DNA from: Marinomonas foliarum
Lineage (GTDB): Bacteria; Pseudomonadota; Gammaproteobacteria; Pseudomonadales; Marinomonadaceae
NCBI RefSeq assembly: GCF_003337275.1
Contig: NZ_QPJQ01000022.1
Location: 1-64,000 of the forward strand
Reading direction: 5' to 3'
Length of the DNA: 64,000 bases
Position numbers and translations under genes: made by a program. This document shows positions 19,191-28,858 of the stretch, one piece after another. The first letter of the stretch is position 1, and the number at the start of each line of letters is the position of its first letter. Below the pieces are notes generated by a model. The model saw only the letters and a program-made list of their open reading frames with translations. It had not been told where the DNA came from and did not search any database.

Positions 19191-22055
19191 TTAGTCTTCG
19201 TAGCTGTCTATTGGTGGGCATTCGCAGAATAGGTTGCGGTCACCGTAGACATTGTCAATACGACCAACGGGTGGCCAGTATTTACGTGCTTTGATCCAAT
19301 TTAAAGGATAGGCGCCTTCTTTGCGTGAGTAAGCGTGGTTCCACTCCATATCTAAAAGGCTGTCTGCTGTGTGTGGTGCATTGACTAGCGGGTTGTCTTC
19401 TAGAGGCCATTCGCCGGCTTGCACCTTGCTGATTTCTTTGCGAATTTGAATCATTGAATCACAGAAGCGGTCTAGCTCTTCTAGGTTTTCTGATTCTGTT
19501 GGCTCGATCATTAGTGTTCCAGCAACAGGGAAAGACATGGTTGGTGCATGGAAGCCAAAGTCCATCAAACGCTTAGCGATGTCTTCTTCACTGATGCCTG
19601 ATTCTGCTTTTAGTGGACGAATGTCGATAATGCACTCGTGTGCCACTGTGCCGTTTTTACCTGTGTAAAGAACTGGGTAATGTTCGCCTAAGCGCTTAGC
19701 AATGTAGTTGGCATTCAAGATTGCGTTGAAGGTGGCATCGCGCAAGCCTTTGTCGCCCATCATTTTGATGTACATCCAAGTGATCACAAGAATACTTGCA
19801 CTACCGTATGGTGCAGCTGAAACCGCGCCGTGTTGCTCAAGCATACCCATCACAGGAGAGACTGCGTGACCAGGTAAGAAAGGCGCAAGGTGAGATTTAA
19901 CACCGATTGGGCCCATGCCTGGGCCGCCGCCGCCATGTGGAATGCAGAATGTTTTGTGTAAGTTAAGGTGCGAAACGTCACCACCAAATGAGCCTGGAGG
20001 TGCAACACCCACTAGAGCGTTTAGGTTGGCGCCATCAATGTACACTTGGCCACCAAACTTATGAACAATGTCGCATACTTCGCGAATGTGTTCTTCAAAT
20101 ACACCGTGAGTGGATGGGTAGGTCGCCATGATGCAACTAAGTTGAGCGGCATGTTTTTCCGCTTTTTCTGCAAGGTCAATTAAATCAATGTTGCCGTCTT
20201 CGTCGCATTTCACGATGACAACTTTCATGCCTGCTAGAGCAGCAGAAGCAGGGTTCGTTCCATGAGCTGAACTTGGGATTAAGCAAACATCACGATCATG
20301 GTCGCCACGAGATTTGTGGTACTTATCGATAGCGATAAGACCAGCGTACTCACCTTGTGCGCCAGAGTTTGGTTGCAAAGAAACAGTGTCATATCCCGTT
20401 GCTTTAGAAAGCATGTCGATAAGTTCTTGCAATAATGCATGATAGCCAGCAACTTGAGTGCTTGGTGCAAATGGATGGATGCGACCAAATTCAGCCCAAG
20501 TAACAGGGATCATTTCAGATGCTGCATTTAACTTCATTGTACAAGAGCCAAGAGGGATCATGCTTTGGTTGAGTGCAATGTCTTTTACTTCCAATTGGTG
20601 CATGTAGCGCATCAATTCAGTTTCACTGTGATGACTATTAAATACTGGGTGAGTCAGTATGTCATCTTGACGCAATAGGGCATCATCAAAGCCATAAGCG
20701 CTTTCCGTGTTTGTGATGTCTTCTAGTGATAGTTCTGCGCCGAAGCATTCAGCCAAGTCGATAAGATCATTCGGGGTGATTGTTTCGTTTAGTGCGATAG
20801 ACACTTGGCTGTCAGACGCTTTGTGGAAGTTCATTAACTTCTCAGCACCTTTTGCCATGATGCTATCAGTTTGCTCACCAGTGTTAACGATAACGGTATC
20901 AAAGTAACTTGAGTTAGTGGTGAAGCCTTTTGATTGGATGGTATTGGCAAAGCAGTTGGTAAGCGCCGCAACGCGGTTCGCTATCTTTTTAAGGCCAGCA
21001 GGGCCGTGATAAACTGCGTAGAAGCCAGCCATCATTGCTAGTAGTGCTTGAGCGGTACAAATGTTCGATGTCGCTTTTTCACGGCGAATATGTTGTTCAC
21101 GTGTTTGCATTGCCATGCGTAATGCTGGTTTGCCATGACTGTCTTTCGATACGCCGATAACACGACCTGGCATAGAACGTTTGAATGCATCTTTGGTTGC
21201 TAAGAATGCAGCGTGTGGGCCACCAAAACCCATTGGCACACCAAAGCGCTGAGCGGAGCCGAACACGATGTCTGCACCCATATCACCTGGTGATTTCAAT
21301 AGAACAAGAGACAGTAGGTCGACGGCAATGCTGACAAGTGCGCCTTGCTCATGTGCTTGGGCAATAACAGGGGTTAAATCAGTCACTGTGCCATCAATGC
21401 CTGGGTATTGAATAATGGCGCCGAATACATCGTGTTTTGCGAAATTTGCGATATCATCAACGATGACTTCAATTTCAAGTAGTTCTGCTCGAGTTTTAAC
21501 GACGTCTATTGTTTGTGGCAAGCAGTGGCTTGCAACGAATAATTTATCGCTCTTCTTGCGGTTGGAGCGTTTCATTAGTGTCATCGCTTCGGCTGCGGCC
21601 GTCGCTTCATCTAATAAAGAGGCGTTGGAAATTTCCATGCCAGTTAGGTCGATAATGACTTGTTGGAAGTTTAATAGTGCTTCCAAGCGACCTTGAGATA
21701 TTTCTGGTTGGTAAGGCGTGTAAGCCGTATACCAGCCTGGGTTTTCTAGTAGGTTGCGCAGAATCGGAGAGGGCACATGTGTGTCGTGGTAACCCATGCC
21801 GATAAAAGAGCGCGCAACTTTGTTTTGATTGGCGATGGTCTTTAGTTGAACAAGTGCTTCGTTTTCACTAACAGGGTTAGCTGAAAGATCTAGATTTGCT
21901 TGACGAATGGCTTCCGGGACTGTTTTTTCGATTAGTTCTGGAAGGCTGTTGATGCCAATTGTAGATAGCATTTTTGCCTGCTCTGATGCGTCAGGGCCAA
22001 TGTGGCGAGCAATAAATTCATCACTGTTTAACAAATCGCGAATGCACGAGGTCAT
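19191..22055 (-). CDS. gcvP: glycine dehydrogenase (decarboxylating), P protein
   Basis: PLP enzyme that decarboxylates glycine and passes the aminomethyl group to the GcvH lipoyl arm. 954 residues, the single-chain form with two homologous halves. The PLP lysine is in [16 protein letters not shown] at about residue 701. The N-terminus [17 protein letters not shown] is typical. Last gene of glyA-gcvH-gcvP on the minus strand. Between gcvH and gcvP is a 75-base gap with a perfect 9-bp hairpin. Confidence 0.97.
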   Translation of the reverse strand: MTSCIRDLLNSDEFIARHIGPDASEQAKMLSTIGINSLPELIEKTVPEAIRQANLDLSANPVSENEALVQLKTIANQNKVARSFIGMGYHDTHVPSPILRNLLENPGWYTAYTPYQPEISQGRLEALLNFQQVIIDLTGMEISNASLLDEATAAAEAMTLMKRSNRKKSDKLFVASHCLPQTIDVVKTRAELLEIEVIVDDIANFAKHDVFGAIIQYPGIDGTVTDLTPVIAQAHEQGALVSIAVDLLSLVLLKSPGDMGADIVFGSAQRFGVPMGFGGPHAAFLATKDAFKRSMPGRVIGVSKDSHGKPALRMAMQTREQHIRREKATSNICTAQALLAMMAGFYAVYHGPAGLKKIANRVAALTNCFANTIQSKGFTTNSSYFDTVIVNTGEQTDSIMAKGAEKLMNFHKASDSQVSIALNETITPNDLIDLAECFGAELSLEDITNTESAYGFDDALLRQDDILTHPVFNSHHSETELMRYMHQLEVKDIALNQSMIPLGSCTMKLNAASEMIPVTWAEFGRIHPFAPSTQVAGYHALLQELIDMLSKATGYDTVSLQPNSGAQGEYAGLIAIDKYHKSRGDHDRDVCLIPSSAHGTNPASAALAGMKVVIVKCDEDGNIDLIDLAEKAEKHAAQLSCIMATYPSTHGVFEEHIREVCDIVHKFGGQVYIDGANLNALVGVAPPGSFGGDVSHLNLHKTFCIPHGGGGPGMGPIGVKSHLAPFLPGHAVSPVMGMLEQHGAVSAAPYGSASILVITWMYIKMMGDKGLRDATFNAILNANYIAKRLGEHYPVLYTGKNGTVAHECIIDIRPLKAESGISEEDIAKRLMDFGFHAPTMSFPVAGTLMIEPTESENLEELDRFCDSMIQIRKEISKVQAGEWPLEDNPLVNAPHTADSLLDMEWNHAYSRKEGAYPLNWIKARKYWPPVGRIDNVYGDRNLFCECPPIDSYED

Positions 22056-22089
22056 GGTTTAATTACCTATTAAGATTAGATCGAGGAGT

Positions 22090-22121
22090 TAGGCTCTCAA
22101 TACGGATAGAGGGAGAGCCTA
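22090..22121 (-). other. intercistronic hairpin between gcvH and gcvP
   Basis: TAGGCTCTC (22090-22098) and GAGAGCCTA (22113-22121), perfect 9-bp arms, 14-base loop, no T-run on the minus strand. Possibly a stability or processing element that sets unequal H and P protein levels. Confidence 0.5.
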
Positions 22122-22130
22122 GATTTGAGG

Positions 22131-22514
22131 TTATTCGATTGTGGCTGAATAGCCTGCAGCATCAAGTAGTTTGTCAAGATCAGCAGGGTCGCTGAGCTTG
22201 ATTTTAGCAATCCATGCGTCTTTAAAAGGTGCTTCATTGATTAGCTCTGGTGAGTCATTTAGAGCTTCATTAACTTCAATTACTTCGCCATTAACAGGGG
22301 CATAAATATCAGAAGCCGCTTTCACAGACTCAACTAAAGAAAATTGCTCTGTAGCAGTTACGTCGGCGCCAACTTCAGGTAGTTCAACGTAAACTACATC
22401 GCCTAGTAGGTCTTGTGCGTGATCGGTAATGCCAACAGTAACTGTTCCATCGCCGTTATCCAACACCCATTCATGGGAGTCAGCGTATTTTAGGTTTTCT
22501 GGGATAGTGCTCAT
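22131..22514 (-). CDS. gcvH: glycine cleavage system H protein
   Basis: Small lipoyl carrier protein of 127 residues that shuttles the aminomethyl group between GcvP, GcvT and lipoamide dehydrogenase. The lipoylated lysine is K65 in [12 protein letters not shown], in the usual position; HEWV near the N-terminus is the other family landmark. It lies between glyA and gcvP on the same strand, but a strong terminator-like hairpin separates it from glyA. Confidence 0.97.
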   Translation of the reverse strand: MSTIPENLKYADSHEWVLDNGDGTVTVGITDHAQDLLGDVVYVELPEVGADVTATEQFSLVESVKAASDIYAPVNGEVIEVNEALNDSPELINEAPFKDAWIAKIKLSDPADLDKLLDAAGYSATIE

Positions 22515-22531
22515 AGTATTTATGCCTCTTT

Positions 22532-22566
22532 AAAAAAATACCCAAGGAGGGTTGCCCCATTGGGTA
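22532..22566 (-). terminator. intrinsic terminator or attenuator between glyA and gcvH
   Basis: On the minus strand TACCCAA and TTGGGTA enclose an inner GGG/CCC pair and are followed by seven Ts. It stands only about 20 bases before the gcvH start, so glyA transcripts would end here unless antiterminated. Confidence 0.75.
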
Positions 22567-22573
22567 CGTGATC

Positions 22574-23851
22574 TTAGCGGTAAAGTGGGAAGCGTTTGCA
22601 AAGCTCTTTAACTTCTGCAAGTACGCGAGCCTCTACTTCTGGGTTTCCTTCTGGCATTGCTACCAAGCCATCAAGTACATCGCTGATAAGATGACCCACT
22701 TTTTGGAATTCTTCAATACCAAATCCACGAGATGTTGCTGCCGGTGTACCTAGGCGGATACCAGAAGTTACCATCGGTTTTTCTGTGTCGAATGGAATGC
22801 CATTTTTGTTACAGGTAATGCCAGCGCGTTCAAGGGCGGCATCTGCTGCGTTACCTTTTAGTCCTTTTGGACGAAGGTCAACTAGCATTAGGTGTGTATC
22901 GGTACCACCAGTAACGATGTCACAACCACGTTCAACCATTACTTCAGCAAGCGCTTTAGCGTTAGCAACGACTTGTTTAATGTAATCAGTAAACTCTGGC
23001 TTCAATGCTTCGCCGAAAGCGACTGCTTTACCAGCAATAACGTGCATCAATGGACCACCTTGGTAGCCAGGGAATACCGCAGAGTTGATTTTTTTGCCAA
23101 GATCTAGGTCATTGGAAAGAATCATACCACCACGTGGGCCGCGAAGTGTTTTGTGTGTTGTTGTTGTAACAACGTGTGCATGTGGAAGTGGAGATGGGTG
23201 AACACCCGTCGCAACAAGTCCAGCAATGTGAGCCATGTCAACGAAAAGGTAAGCACCAACTTTGTCTGCAATTTCACGGAAGCGCTTGAAGTCGATTTGA
23301 CGTGGAATGGCTGAGCCACCCGCGATAATCATCTTTGGCTTGCACTCTAGTGCTTGTGCTTCGATAGCATCGTAATCAATCAATAATGTTTCTGGGCTAA
23401 CTTCGTACTGAACAGCATTAAACCATTTGCCAGATTGAGCTGGTGCCGCGCCGTGAGTTAAGTGACCACCAGAAGACAATGACATACCCATGATAGTGTC
23501 GCCAGGCTGAAGCAGTGCTAGCATTACTGCACCGTTAGCTTGTGCGCCAGAATGAGGCTGAACGTTTACAAACTCACAGTTGAAAAGTTTTTTAGCACGG
23601 TCAATGGCAAGCTGTTCCGTTACGTCAACTGCTTCACAGCCACCATAGTAGCGACGATGTGGGTAACCTTCTGCATATTTGTTGGTTAGTACTGAGCCCT
23701 GAGCTTCTAAAACCGCTTTTGAAGTGATGTTTTCAGAAGCAATCAATTCAATGCCGGTTTCTTGGCGTTCTTGCTCTTCAACGATTGTTGCAAAAAGTTC
23801 TTGATCTCGCTCAGCTAAAGTTTGGCTGAAAAAAGCTTCGGTATTCGCCAT
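22574..23851 (-). CDS. glyA: serine hydroxymethyltransferase
   Basis: PLP enzyme that interconverts serine and glycine with tetrahydrofolate/methylene-THF. The ATG at 23851 ([16 protein letters not shown]) is chosen over one 42 bases upstream because AGAGGAA precedes it and the family starts here. 425 residues. PLP lysine in [14 protein letters not shown] at about 231; [10 protein letters not shown] and the C-terminal [13 protein letters not shown] are typical. First gene of the minus-strand glycine unit and divergent from gcvT, so glycine production and cleavage are read from one control region. Confidence 0.97.
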   Translation of the reverse strand: MANTEAFFSQTLAERDQELFATIVEEQERQETGIELIASENITSKAVLEAQGSVLTNKYAEGYPHRRYYGGCEAVDVTEQLAIDRAKKLFNCEFVNVQPHSGAQANGAVMLALLQPGDTIMGMSLSSGGHLTHGAAPAQSGKWFNAVQYEVSPETLLIDYDAIEAQALECKPKMIIAGGSAIPRQIDFKRFREIADKVGAYLFVDMAHIAGLVATGVHPSPLPHAHVVTTTTHKTLRGPRGGMILSNDLDLGKKINSAVFPGYQGGPLMHVIAGKAVAFGEALKPEFTDYIKQVVANAKALAEVMVERGCDIVTGGTDTHLMLVDLRPKGLKGNAADAALERAGITCNKNGIPFDTEKPMVTSGIRLGTPAATSRGFGIEEFQKVGHLISDVLDGLVAMPEGNPEVEARVLAEVKELCKRFPLYR

Positions 23852-24007
23852 GGGGAAATTCCTCTTAAATAAACATGTATGCCAAAAAGACAATGAGTCG
23901 TGCGTATAATAACACTAAGGCAGTCTATGATGATGAAAAAAGATCATCTTTCTAGGAGCGTCAGTCATTGTTCGGTTTACGTCATTTTTGACTATGATAA
24001 TGAAAAA

Positions 24008-24023
24008 GTTTCCAATTGGAAAC
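24008..24023. promoter_or_regulatory. palindrome 1, GTTTCCAATTGGAAAC, probable operator
   Basis: Perfect 16-bp palindrome, 157 bases from the glyA start and 200 from the gcvT start. An exact copy lies at 24173-24188. Centre-to-centre distance is 165 bp. Confidence 0.7.
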
Positions 24024-24172
24024 AGTAATTGGGATGGATTTTTCAAGTTTGTTTATTAATATACTTGACCGTTCGTTTAATATTTTGCATTGAAAATATT
24101 GAGTTTAGGTTGGATGTTCTTCGATTAAATGCTGCTTGGGGCTTGTCAAGTCTGGCTGAATTTGGATACTCT

Positions 24173-24188
24173 GTTTCCAATTGGAAAC
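24173..24188. promoter_or_regulatory. palindrome 2, GTTTCCAATTGGAAAC, probable operator
   Basis: Perfect 16-bp palindrome identical to the one at 24008-24023, ending 35 bases before the gcvT ATG, a position suited to repression of gcvT. Confidence 0.7.
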
Positions 24189-24223
24189 AAACATTGTTAC
24201 TACTTTAATTAAAGGTTTTCGTT

Positions 24224-25324
24224 ATGAAACGTACTGCTCTATGTGATTTACATGTCGCTTCAGGCGCTAGGATGGTTGAATTTGCTGGTTATGAGATGCC
24301 AGTTCAATATCCGTTAGGTGTGATGAAAGAACATTTATGGGCTCGTGAAAACGCGGGGTTATTTGATGTGTCGCACATGGGGCAGGTAATGCTACGAGGT
24401 AAAAATGTAAAAGCTGCGCTTGAAGCTATTTTGCCTGTTGATGTAATTGGATTGCCTGAAGGTACACAGCGTTACGGTATGTTTACGACTGATAAGGGCG
24501 GTATTACGGACGACTTAATGTTCGCCAATTGGGGCGATGAAGTATTTATGGTTGTGAATGCTGGCTGTAAAGACCAAGACTTTGCTTATTTAAAAGCTAC
24601 GTTGGTTGATTGTGATGTTGACGTTATAGAAGATAGGTCATTGCTAGCAATTCAAGGGCCAAAAGCGCGTGAAGTGTTTGCGCGTATGGTTCCTGATGCT
24701 TCCAGTATGACATTCATGCAAAGCTTGAAGCTAGAATGGCAGGGCGTGGAGCTATGGGTGAGTTGTTCTGGTTATACTGGTGAAGACGGTTACGAAGTTT
24801 CTGTGCCAAATGACAAAGCTGAAGTTTTTGCTAATGCTTTATTGGCGTTTGACGAGGTGGAGTGGATTGGTCTTGGTGCGCGTGACTCATTACGCCTAGA
24901 GGCTGGTTTGTGCTTGTATGGTCATGATATTGACGCGACAACAACACCAGTGGAGGCTTCTCTTAATTGGGCGATACAAAAAGTGCGTCGTTTAGATGGG
25001 GCGCGTGCTGGTGGCTTTCCGGGTGCTGATATTATTTTACCGCAATTTGTCAATAAACCAGCAAGAAAGCGTGTTGGTTTTCTAGTTGATGGTCGTGCCC
25101 CGGTTCGTGAAGGTGTGGAGATAGTGGATGCTTCTGGTGAGGTTAAAGGTGTTGTGACTAGTGGTGGTTTCTCTCCAACTCTTGCTAAGCCTATCGTGAT
25201 GGCTTATGTGGCAGTCCAGGCGCTTGATGGCGGCGAAGATTTATTTGCTAGCGTTAGGGGTAAGAGTATTCCTTTGGCTCAGACGTCTATGCCGTTTGTA
25301 CCTTCTCGATATTATCGAGGCTAA
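24224..25324 (+). CDS. gcvT: aminomethyltransferase (glycine cleavage T protein)
   Basis: Transfers the aminomethyl carbon from GcvH to tetrahydrofolate, releasing ammonia. 366 residues, normal length. MVEFAGYEMPVQYP near the N-terminus, NAGLFDVSHMGQ with the catalytic-site Asp, YTGEDGYEV and the C-terminal KPARKRVGF region are all typical. Divergent from glyA-gcvHP, unlike the single gcvTHP operon of E. coli. Spaced from epmC by a GC-rich hairpin (25343-25363) without a T-run. Confidence 0.96.
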   Translation: MKRTALCDLHVASGARMVEFAGYEMPVQYPLGVMKEHLWARENAGLFDVSHMGQVMLRGKNVKAALEAILPVDVIGLPEGTQRYGMFTTDKGGITDDLMFANWGDEVFMVVNAGCKDQDFAYLKATLVDCDVDVIEDRSLLAIQGPKAREVFARMVPDASSMTFMQSLKLEWQGVELWVSCSGYTGEDGYEVSVPNDKAEVFANALLAFDEVEWIGLGARDSLRLEAGLCLYGHDIDATTTPVEASLNWAIQKVRRLDGARAGGFPGADIILPQFVNKPARKRVGFLVDGRAPVREGVEIVDASGEVKGVVTSGGFSPTLAKPIVMAYVAVQALDGGEDLFASVRGKSIPLAQTSMPFVPSRYYRG

Positions 25325-25456
25325 TGTTTAGAGTGATTTTTTAGCCCGCTCATGAGTTTGGCGGGATTGCATAAAATGCGCTGCGTGAAGTTATTTTCTT
25401 TGCGTGGCGCATTTTTCTTTCTTATGTGATAATTCTTTGCTTTTGGAGTCTATACG

Positions 25457-25996
25457 TTGGCAAGTGTAACGCAGCTTGTTGAAGCCTTTAGCGCCTGTTT
25501 TCTCTCAAGTTTTAATACCCGCCTTGTAGGTGGTGCAGATGAACCCTTATATTTGCCTGCTGAGGTTGGCGCTCCGGCGACTATATATTTTCGCTTCGAT
25601 TACTGCTCAAGTGCGCTACATGAAGTGAGCCATTGGTGTATTGCAGGCTCAGAAAGGCGTTTGCTGGAGGATTATGGTTATTGGTATGAATCCGATACGC
25701 GAGATTTGAAAACCCAGCAAGAGTTTGAGTGTGTCGAGGTTAAGCCTCAGGCTGTTGAGTGTGTTTTGCATTGGTCGGCAGGGCTGCCATTTCGTGTAAG
25801 TGTTGATAATTTGTCTATGCCTGATTATGACGCTAAGCACTTTGAACAAGCTGTAATGAAGCAGGTAGGTAGCTATATAGTTACTGGCTTGCCGAGAAGG
25901 GCTGAGGCTTTTTCAACCTATTTATTGGCACAACGCCATCCAGATTTAGTTTTTAGTGAGTTTTTAAAGCAACAGTATGAAAATTATTGCAGATGA
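25457..25996 (+). CDS. epmC: elongation factor P hydroxylase
   Basis: Hydroxylates the beta-lysylated lysine of elongation factor P. 179 residues, matching the YfcM/EpmC family. SSALHEVSHWCIAG (about residues 51-64) holds the HExxH-type metal ligands, and DYGYWYESDTRD follows, both family landmarks. The start is TTG at 25457, with GGAG ten bases upstream and no better codon near. The 3' end overlaps pdxB by 20 bases; this pairing is also known in Pseudomonas. EF-P, EpmA and EpmB are not in the window. Confidence 0.88.
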   Translation: MASVTQLVEAFSACFLSSFNTRLVGGADEPLYLPAEVGAPATIYFRFDYCSSALHEVSHWCIAGSERRLLEDYGYWYESDTRDLKTQQEFECVEVKPQAVECVLHWSAGLPFRVSVDNLSMPDYDAKHFEQAVMKQVGSYIVTGLPRRAEAFSTYLLAQRHPDLVFSEFLKQQYENYCR

Positions 25997-27113
25997 GAAT
26001 ATGCCAAATGCGAAAGCTCTTTTTTCGCATTTGGGTGATGTGGAATTGGTAAATGGCCGGACAATAACAAACAACCAAATAAAAGACGCGGATGTGCTTT
26101 TGGTTCGTTCTGTGACGAAAGTGACGCGGGAGTTGCTTGAGGGTAGTTCTGTTTGTTTTGTGGGCAGCGCTACCATAGGTGTCGATCATATCGATCTAGA
26201 TTATCTGGCTGAAGTGGGTATTGCATTTAGTAGTGCGCCCGGTTGCAACGCAGAAGCAGTCGCGGATTATGTGTTTAGTGGTTTGAGTCATCTTTATATG
26301 ACAAAAAAACTTAGCTGGTTGAGTAAGAAAATCGGCGTGATTGGCTATGGTAATGTTGGTAAAGCTGTATATGACCGTTTTGCTGATTTAGGCTGTCATG
26401 TATGCATTCATGATCCTATTAAGGAAAAAGAGGGTGGTTCAGCGAACTTTGTTTCTTTGGATGAAATTCTTTGTTGTGATGTAATTTCTCTGCATGCGCC
26501 TTTAACAAACTCAGGCCCTTGTCCAACTATGGGGATGATCGGTAGCGAGGAGCTTGCTAGGGTGTCCGCTGGTGTTACTATTATTTCGGCTGGACGAGGT
26601 GGTGTTATTGAAGAAAATGCACTGCTTGAACGCTATAAGCAATTAGACGGTAATATTCATCTGGTGATAGATGTCTGGGATGCTGAGCCAGAAATTAACC
26701 AGAATCTTGTCTCTATTGTCGATATTGCCACACCACATATCGCGGGATACAGTAAGCAAGGTCGTGAAAAAGGTACCTGGATGGTTTATCAGGCTTTGTG
26801 TCGCCATTTAGGGCTAAATTCACACGTAATTAATAAAAAAGACGCTATTAGTTCAGGTTGGCTTTCTTTTATTGATGTTACTGCCGGTGTCTCGCAAGAA
26901 GAAATGCTGGCTCGAAGTGTGCAAGCAATTTATGATGTGGCTAGGGATGATGTTCGGTTGCGCTTTAAATACCGAGAAAATAAAGAAAGTAATGTTTTTG
27001 ATTGGTTGAGAAAGCATTATGTAGAAAGAGATGAATTAAATACTTGTACTGTGCGTGCGAATAGTAATGGAGTCTCTAGTTTAATAGATGCCGTTGGTTT
27101 CTCGAGACAATAA
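25977..27113 (+). CDS. pdxB: erythronate-4-phosphate dehydrogenase
   Basis: NAD-dependent oxidation of 4-phosphoerythronate, second step of DXP-dependent pyridoxal phosphate synthesis. 378 residues, D-2-hydroxyacid dehydrogenase fold: IGVIGYGNVGKAVYD is the Rossmann nucleotide site, then SAGRGGVIEENAL with the catalytic Arg, DVWDAEPE and the catalytic His in IATPHIAGYS. The short C-terminal dimerisation domain of PdxB is present. Starts inside epmC, so the two are translationally coupled. Confidence 0.95.
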   Translation: MKIIADENMPNAKALFSHLGDVELVNGRTITNNQIKDADVLLVRSVTKVTRELLEGSSVCFVGSATIGVDHIDLDYLAEVGIAFSSAPGCNAEAVADYVFSGLSHLYMTKKLSWLSKKIGVIGYGNVGKAVYDRFADLGCHVCIHDPIKEKEGGSANFVSLDEILCCDVISLHAPLTNSGPCPTMGMIGSEELARVSAGVTIISAGRGGVIEENALLERYKQLDGNIHLVIDVWDAEPEINQNLVSIVDIATPHIAGYSKQGREKGTWMVYQALCRHLGLNSHVINKKDAISSGWLSFIDVTAGVSQEEMLARSVQAIYDVARDDVRLRFKYRENKESNVFDWLRKHYVERDELNTCTVRANSNGVSSLIDAVGFSRQ

Positions 27114-27135
27114 ATAATAAAGCTAAGGTAAAAGA

Positions 27136-27858
27136 ATGGCTGGAGTTATGCAGGTTGATTTGGGGGATCTTGATGTACCTATAGGTACAAACGTTCAAAT
27201 AGAATTTATTTCTCCTCCTGGTCGTTATATGGTGAAAGTTCTTGGAAATATTCCGGGCAGATCATTGATACTTTCTACACCTAAAATAAATGGTAAAAAT
27301 ATTTTGGTTAGAGATGGTCAGGTAGTAAATGCTCGACTAATGCTGAGTACTCACGTTTGTGCCTTTTCTAGTAAGGTGGCAAAAAGCTATTTGGAGCCGG
27401 CAGCGCATCTCCATATTGCTTACCCAGAATATGTTGAAACATCTGAAGTGCGTCAGGCGGTTCGTGTAGAGACTCGTTTGATTTCTAATTTAGAGCCAAA
27501 CGGTTCTTCGTTGTCTATTTCAGATTCATCCTCTGCTGTGATTATTGATTTAAGTCTTGGTGGGGCTAAGCTGATCTCAAAAGAAGATTTTGGCTCTGTT
27601 AATCAAACAATGAAGCTTAACTGTAATATTAAAGTGGGCCCATATAATCACCTTTTAAAGCTAGATTGTGAAATCCGTTCTCAAGAAATTCAAATGTTAG
27701 AGCAAGTTCAAGCGAGCTTAGTAGATAATGATTTTCTAGCAAGAATGGGTGTGGAATATTTTTATGTTTACGGTGTGCGATTTGTTGATTCTGGGAAAGA
27801 TGTAGGTATTCCGCTGATGGCGTTTATTTTCGAGACTCAGCGCAATAAATCTAAATGA
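27136..27858 (+). CDS. PilZ-domain c-di-GMP-binding protein, YcgR-like
   Basis: Likely cyclic-di-GMP receptor. The N-terminal half (about 10-100) has the YcgR_2-type beta fold; the C-terminal half is a PilZ domain with the RxxxR motif in VRQAVRVETR (about residues 111-117) and the (D/N)xSxxG motif in IIDLSLGGAK (about 138-147), both required for ligand binding. 240 residues, no signal peptide. Such proteins brake flagella or act on pili and secretion; partner not evident. A diguanylate cyclase gene is at 51.8 kb. Follows pdxB by 22 bases and is closed by a strong terminator. Confidence 0.85.
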   Translation: MAGVMQVDLGDLDVPIGTNVQIEFISPPGRYMVKVLGNIPGRSLILSTPKINGKNILVRDGQVVNARLMLSTHVCAFSSKVAKSYLEPAAHLHIAYPEYVETSEVRQAVRVETRLISNLEPNGSSLSISDSSSAVIIDLSLGGAKLISKEDFGSVNQTMKLNCNIKVGPYNHLLKLDCEIRSQEIQMLEQVQASLVDNDFLARMGVEYFYVYGVRFVDSGKDVGIPLMAFIFETQRNKSK

Positions 27859-27871
27859 ATTTATATACTTT

Positions 27872-27906
27872 GAAAAAAACGCCAGCATTTTGCTGGCGTT
27901 TTTTGT
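27872..27906. terminator. terminator between the PilZ gene and htpX
   Basis: AAAAAAACGCCAGCA, loop TTT, TGCTGGCGTTTTTT. Perfect stem with A- and T-runs, usable by both convergent genes. Confidence 0.92.
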
Positions 27907-27912
27907 TAAATA

Positions 27913-28791
27913 TTAAAGTGCTTGTAGTGCTTTAATACGATCTTCAATAGGGGGGTGGCTAGAAAATAGCTGTCCCATTGTTGGTTTCTTGCCGCGGCGT
28001 ATGCCGAAGGCAAGCATGGAGTCTGGCATGCGGCTTTCTTCGTGTTCTTGCTGCAAACGAGCAAGGGCTGCAATCATAGCGCCTTTGCCTGCTAATCGTG
28101 CGCCTGCTTCGTCTGCTCTGAACTCTCTGTAACGAGAGAACCACATAACAATGATAGAGGCTAAAACGCCAAAGATAATTTCAAATACAAAAGTGGCGAT
28201 ATAGTAGCCCCAGCCCACGGAGCCTTCGTTGTCGTTTCTGCGTAGGAATTGATCTACAGCGTAAGCTGCAATTCGAGCAAAAAACATTACGAAAGTGTTA
28301 ACAACGCCCTGAATAAGAGACAGAGTAATCATGTCGCCATTGGCCACGTGACCAATCTCGTGACCAAGTACTGCTTTTATTTCATCAGGAGAGAATCTAT
28401 CTAGCATGCCACTTGATACGGCGACTAAGGCATCGTTTTTGTTCCAGCCTGTTGCGAACGCGTTTGCTTCATGGGTTGGGAATATTGCCACTTCTGGCAT
28501 TTTTATTCCTGCTTGGTGTGAAAGTGCTTTTACTGTATCAAGTAACCATGCTTCTTTGTGGTTGCTTGGTTGCTTAATAACAACAGCACCAGACCCTCGC
28601 TTTGCCATGAATTTTGACAGAAGAAGTGACACTAGACTGCCGGCAAAGCCAAACACACCGCAGAAAATAAGCAGCGAGGTGAAATCTAGGCCATTACTGG
28701 ACATGTAACCATTAACGCCTAAAAGACTCAGAACGATCCCTGCAACCACCATGACTGCTAAGTTCGTCAGTAAAAACAGAATAATGCGCAT
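27913..28791 (-). CDS. htpX: membrane protease HtpX
   Basis: Zinc metalloprotease of the inner membrane that degrades misfolded membrane proteins; in E. coli it is under heat-shock/envelope-stress control. The ATG at 28791 ([18 protein letters not shown]) is the family start. 292 residues: two N-terminal membrane segments, HEIGH zinc motif at about 140-144, two further hydrophobic segments and the downstream Glu in FRADEAGA. The AAGGAG ribosome site lies inside a perfect 15-bp hairpin ending at the start codon. An in-frame ATG at 28824 is inside the hairpin and has no ribosome site. Confidence 0.96.
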   Translation of the reverse strand: MRIILFLLTNLAVMVVAGIVLSLLGVNGYMSSNGLDFTSLLIFCGVFGFAGSLVSLLLSKFMAKRGSGAVVIKQPSNHKEAWLLDTVKALSHQAGIKMPEVAIFPTHEANAFATGWNKNDALVAVSSGMLDRFSPDEIKAVLGHEIGHVANGDMITLSLIQGVVNTFVMFFARIAAYAVDQFLRRNDNEGSVGWGYYIATFVFEIIFGVLASIIVMWFSRYREFRADEAGARLAGKGAMIAALARLQQEHEESRMPDSMLAFGIRRGKKPTMGQLFSSHPPIEDRIKALQAL

Positions 28792-28828
28792 TACTATGCT
28801 CCTTAAGAAACTGTTAAGGAGCATAGTA
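28792..28828 (-). promoter_or_regulatory. perfect 15-bp hairpin covering the htpX ribosome binding site
   Basis: On the htpX mRNA strand TACTATGCTCCTTAA, loop CAGTTTC, TTAAGGAGCATAGTA, then ATG. The Shine-Dalgarno AAGGAG lies wholly in the 3' arm and the stem ends at the base before the start codon. The 37-base structure has no mismatch. Confidence 0.85.
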
Positions 28829-28858
28829 GGGTTTTATAGGATTATTTCAAGAGAGGAG

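Larger units (their letters stand above)
23852..24223. promoter_or_regulatory. glyA / gcvT divergent control region
   Basis: 372 bases without a gene. It holds two identical 16-bp palindromes, listed separately, and a short hairpin GATGAT/ATCATC near 23928-23947. I looked for the glycine riboswitch core before gcvT and did not find it, so control is probably by a DNA-binding protein. Confidence 0.7.

Noticed and set aside
24023-24223. Glycine riboswitch before gcvT
   Set aside because: The conserved glycine-aptamer core was not found.
28792-28824. Upstream ATG of htpX at 28824
   Set aside because: Lies inside the hairpin, lacks a ribosome site, and would add 11 unconserved residues before the typical HtpX N-terminus.
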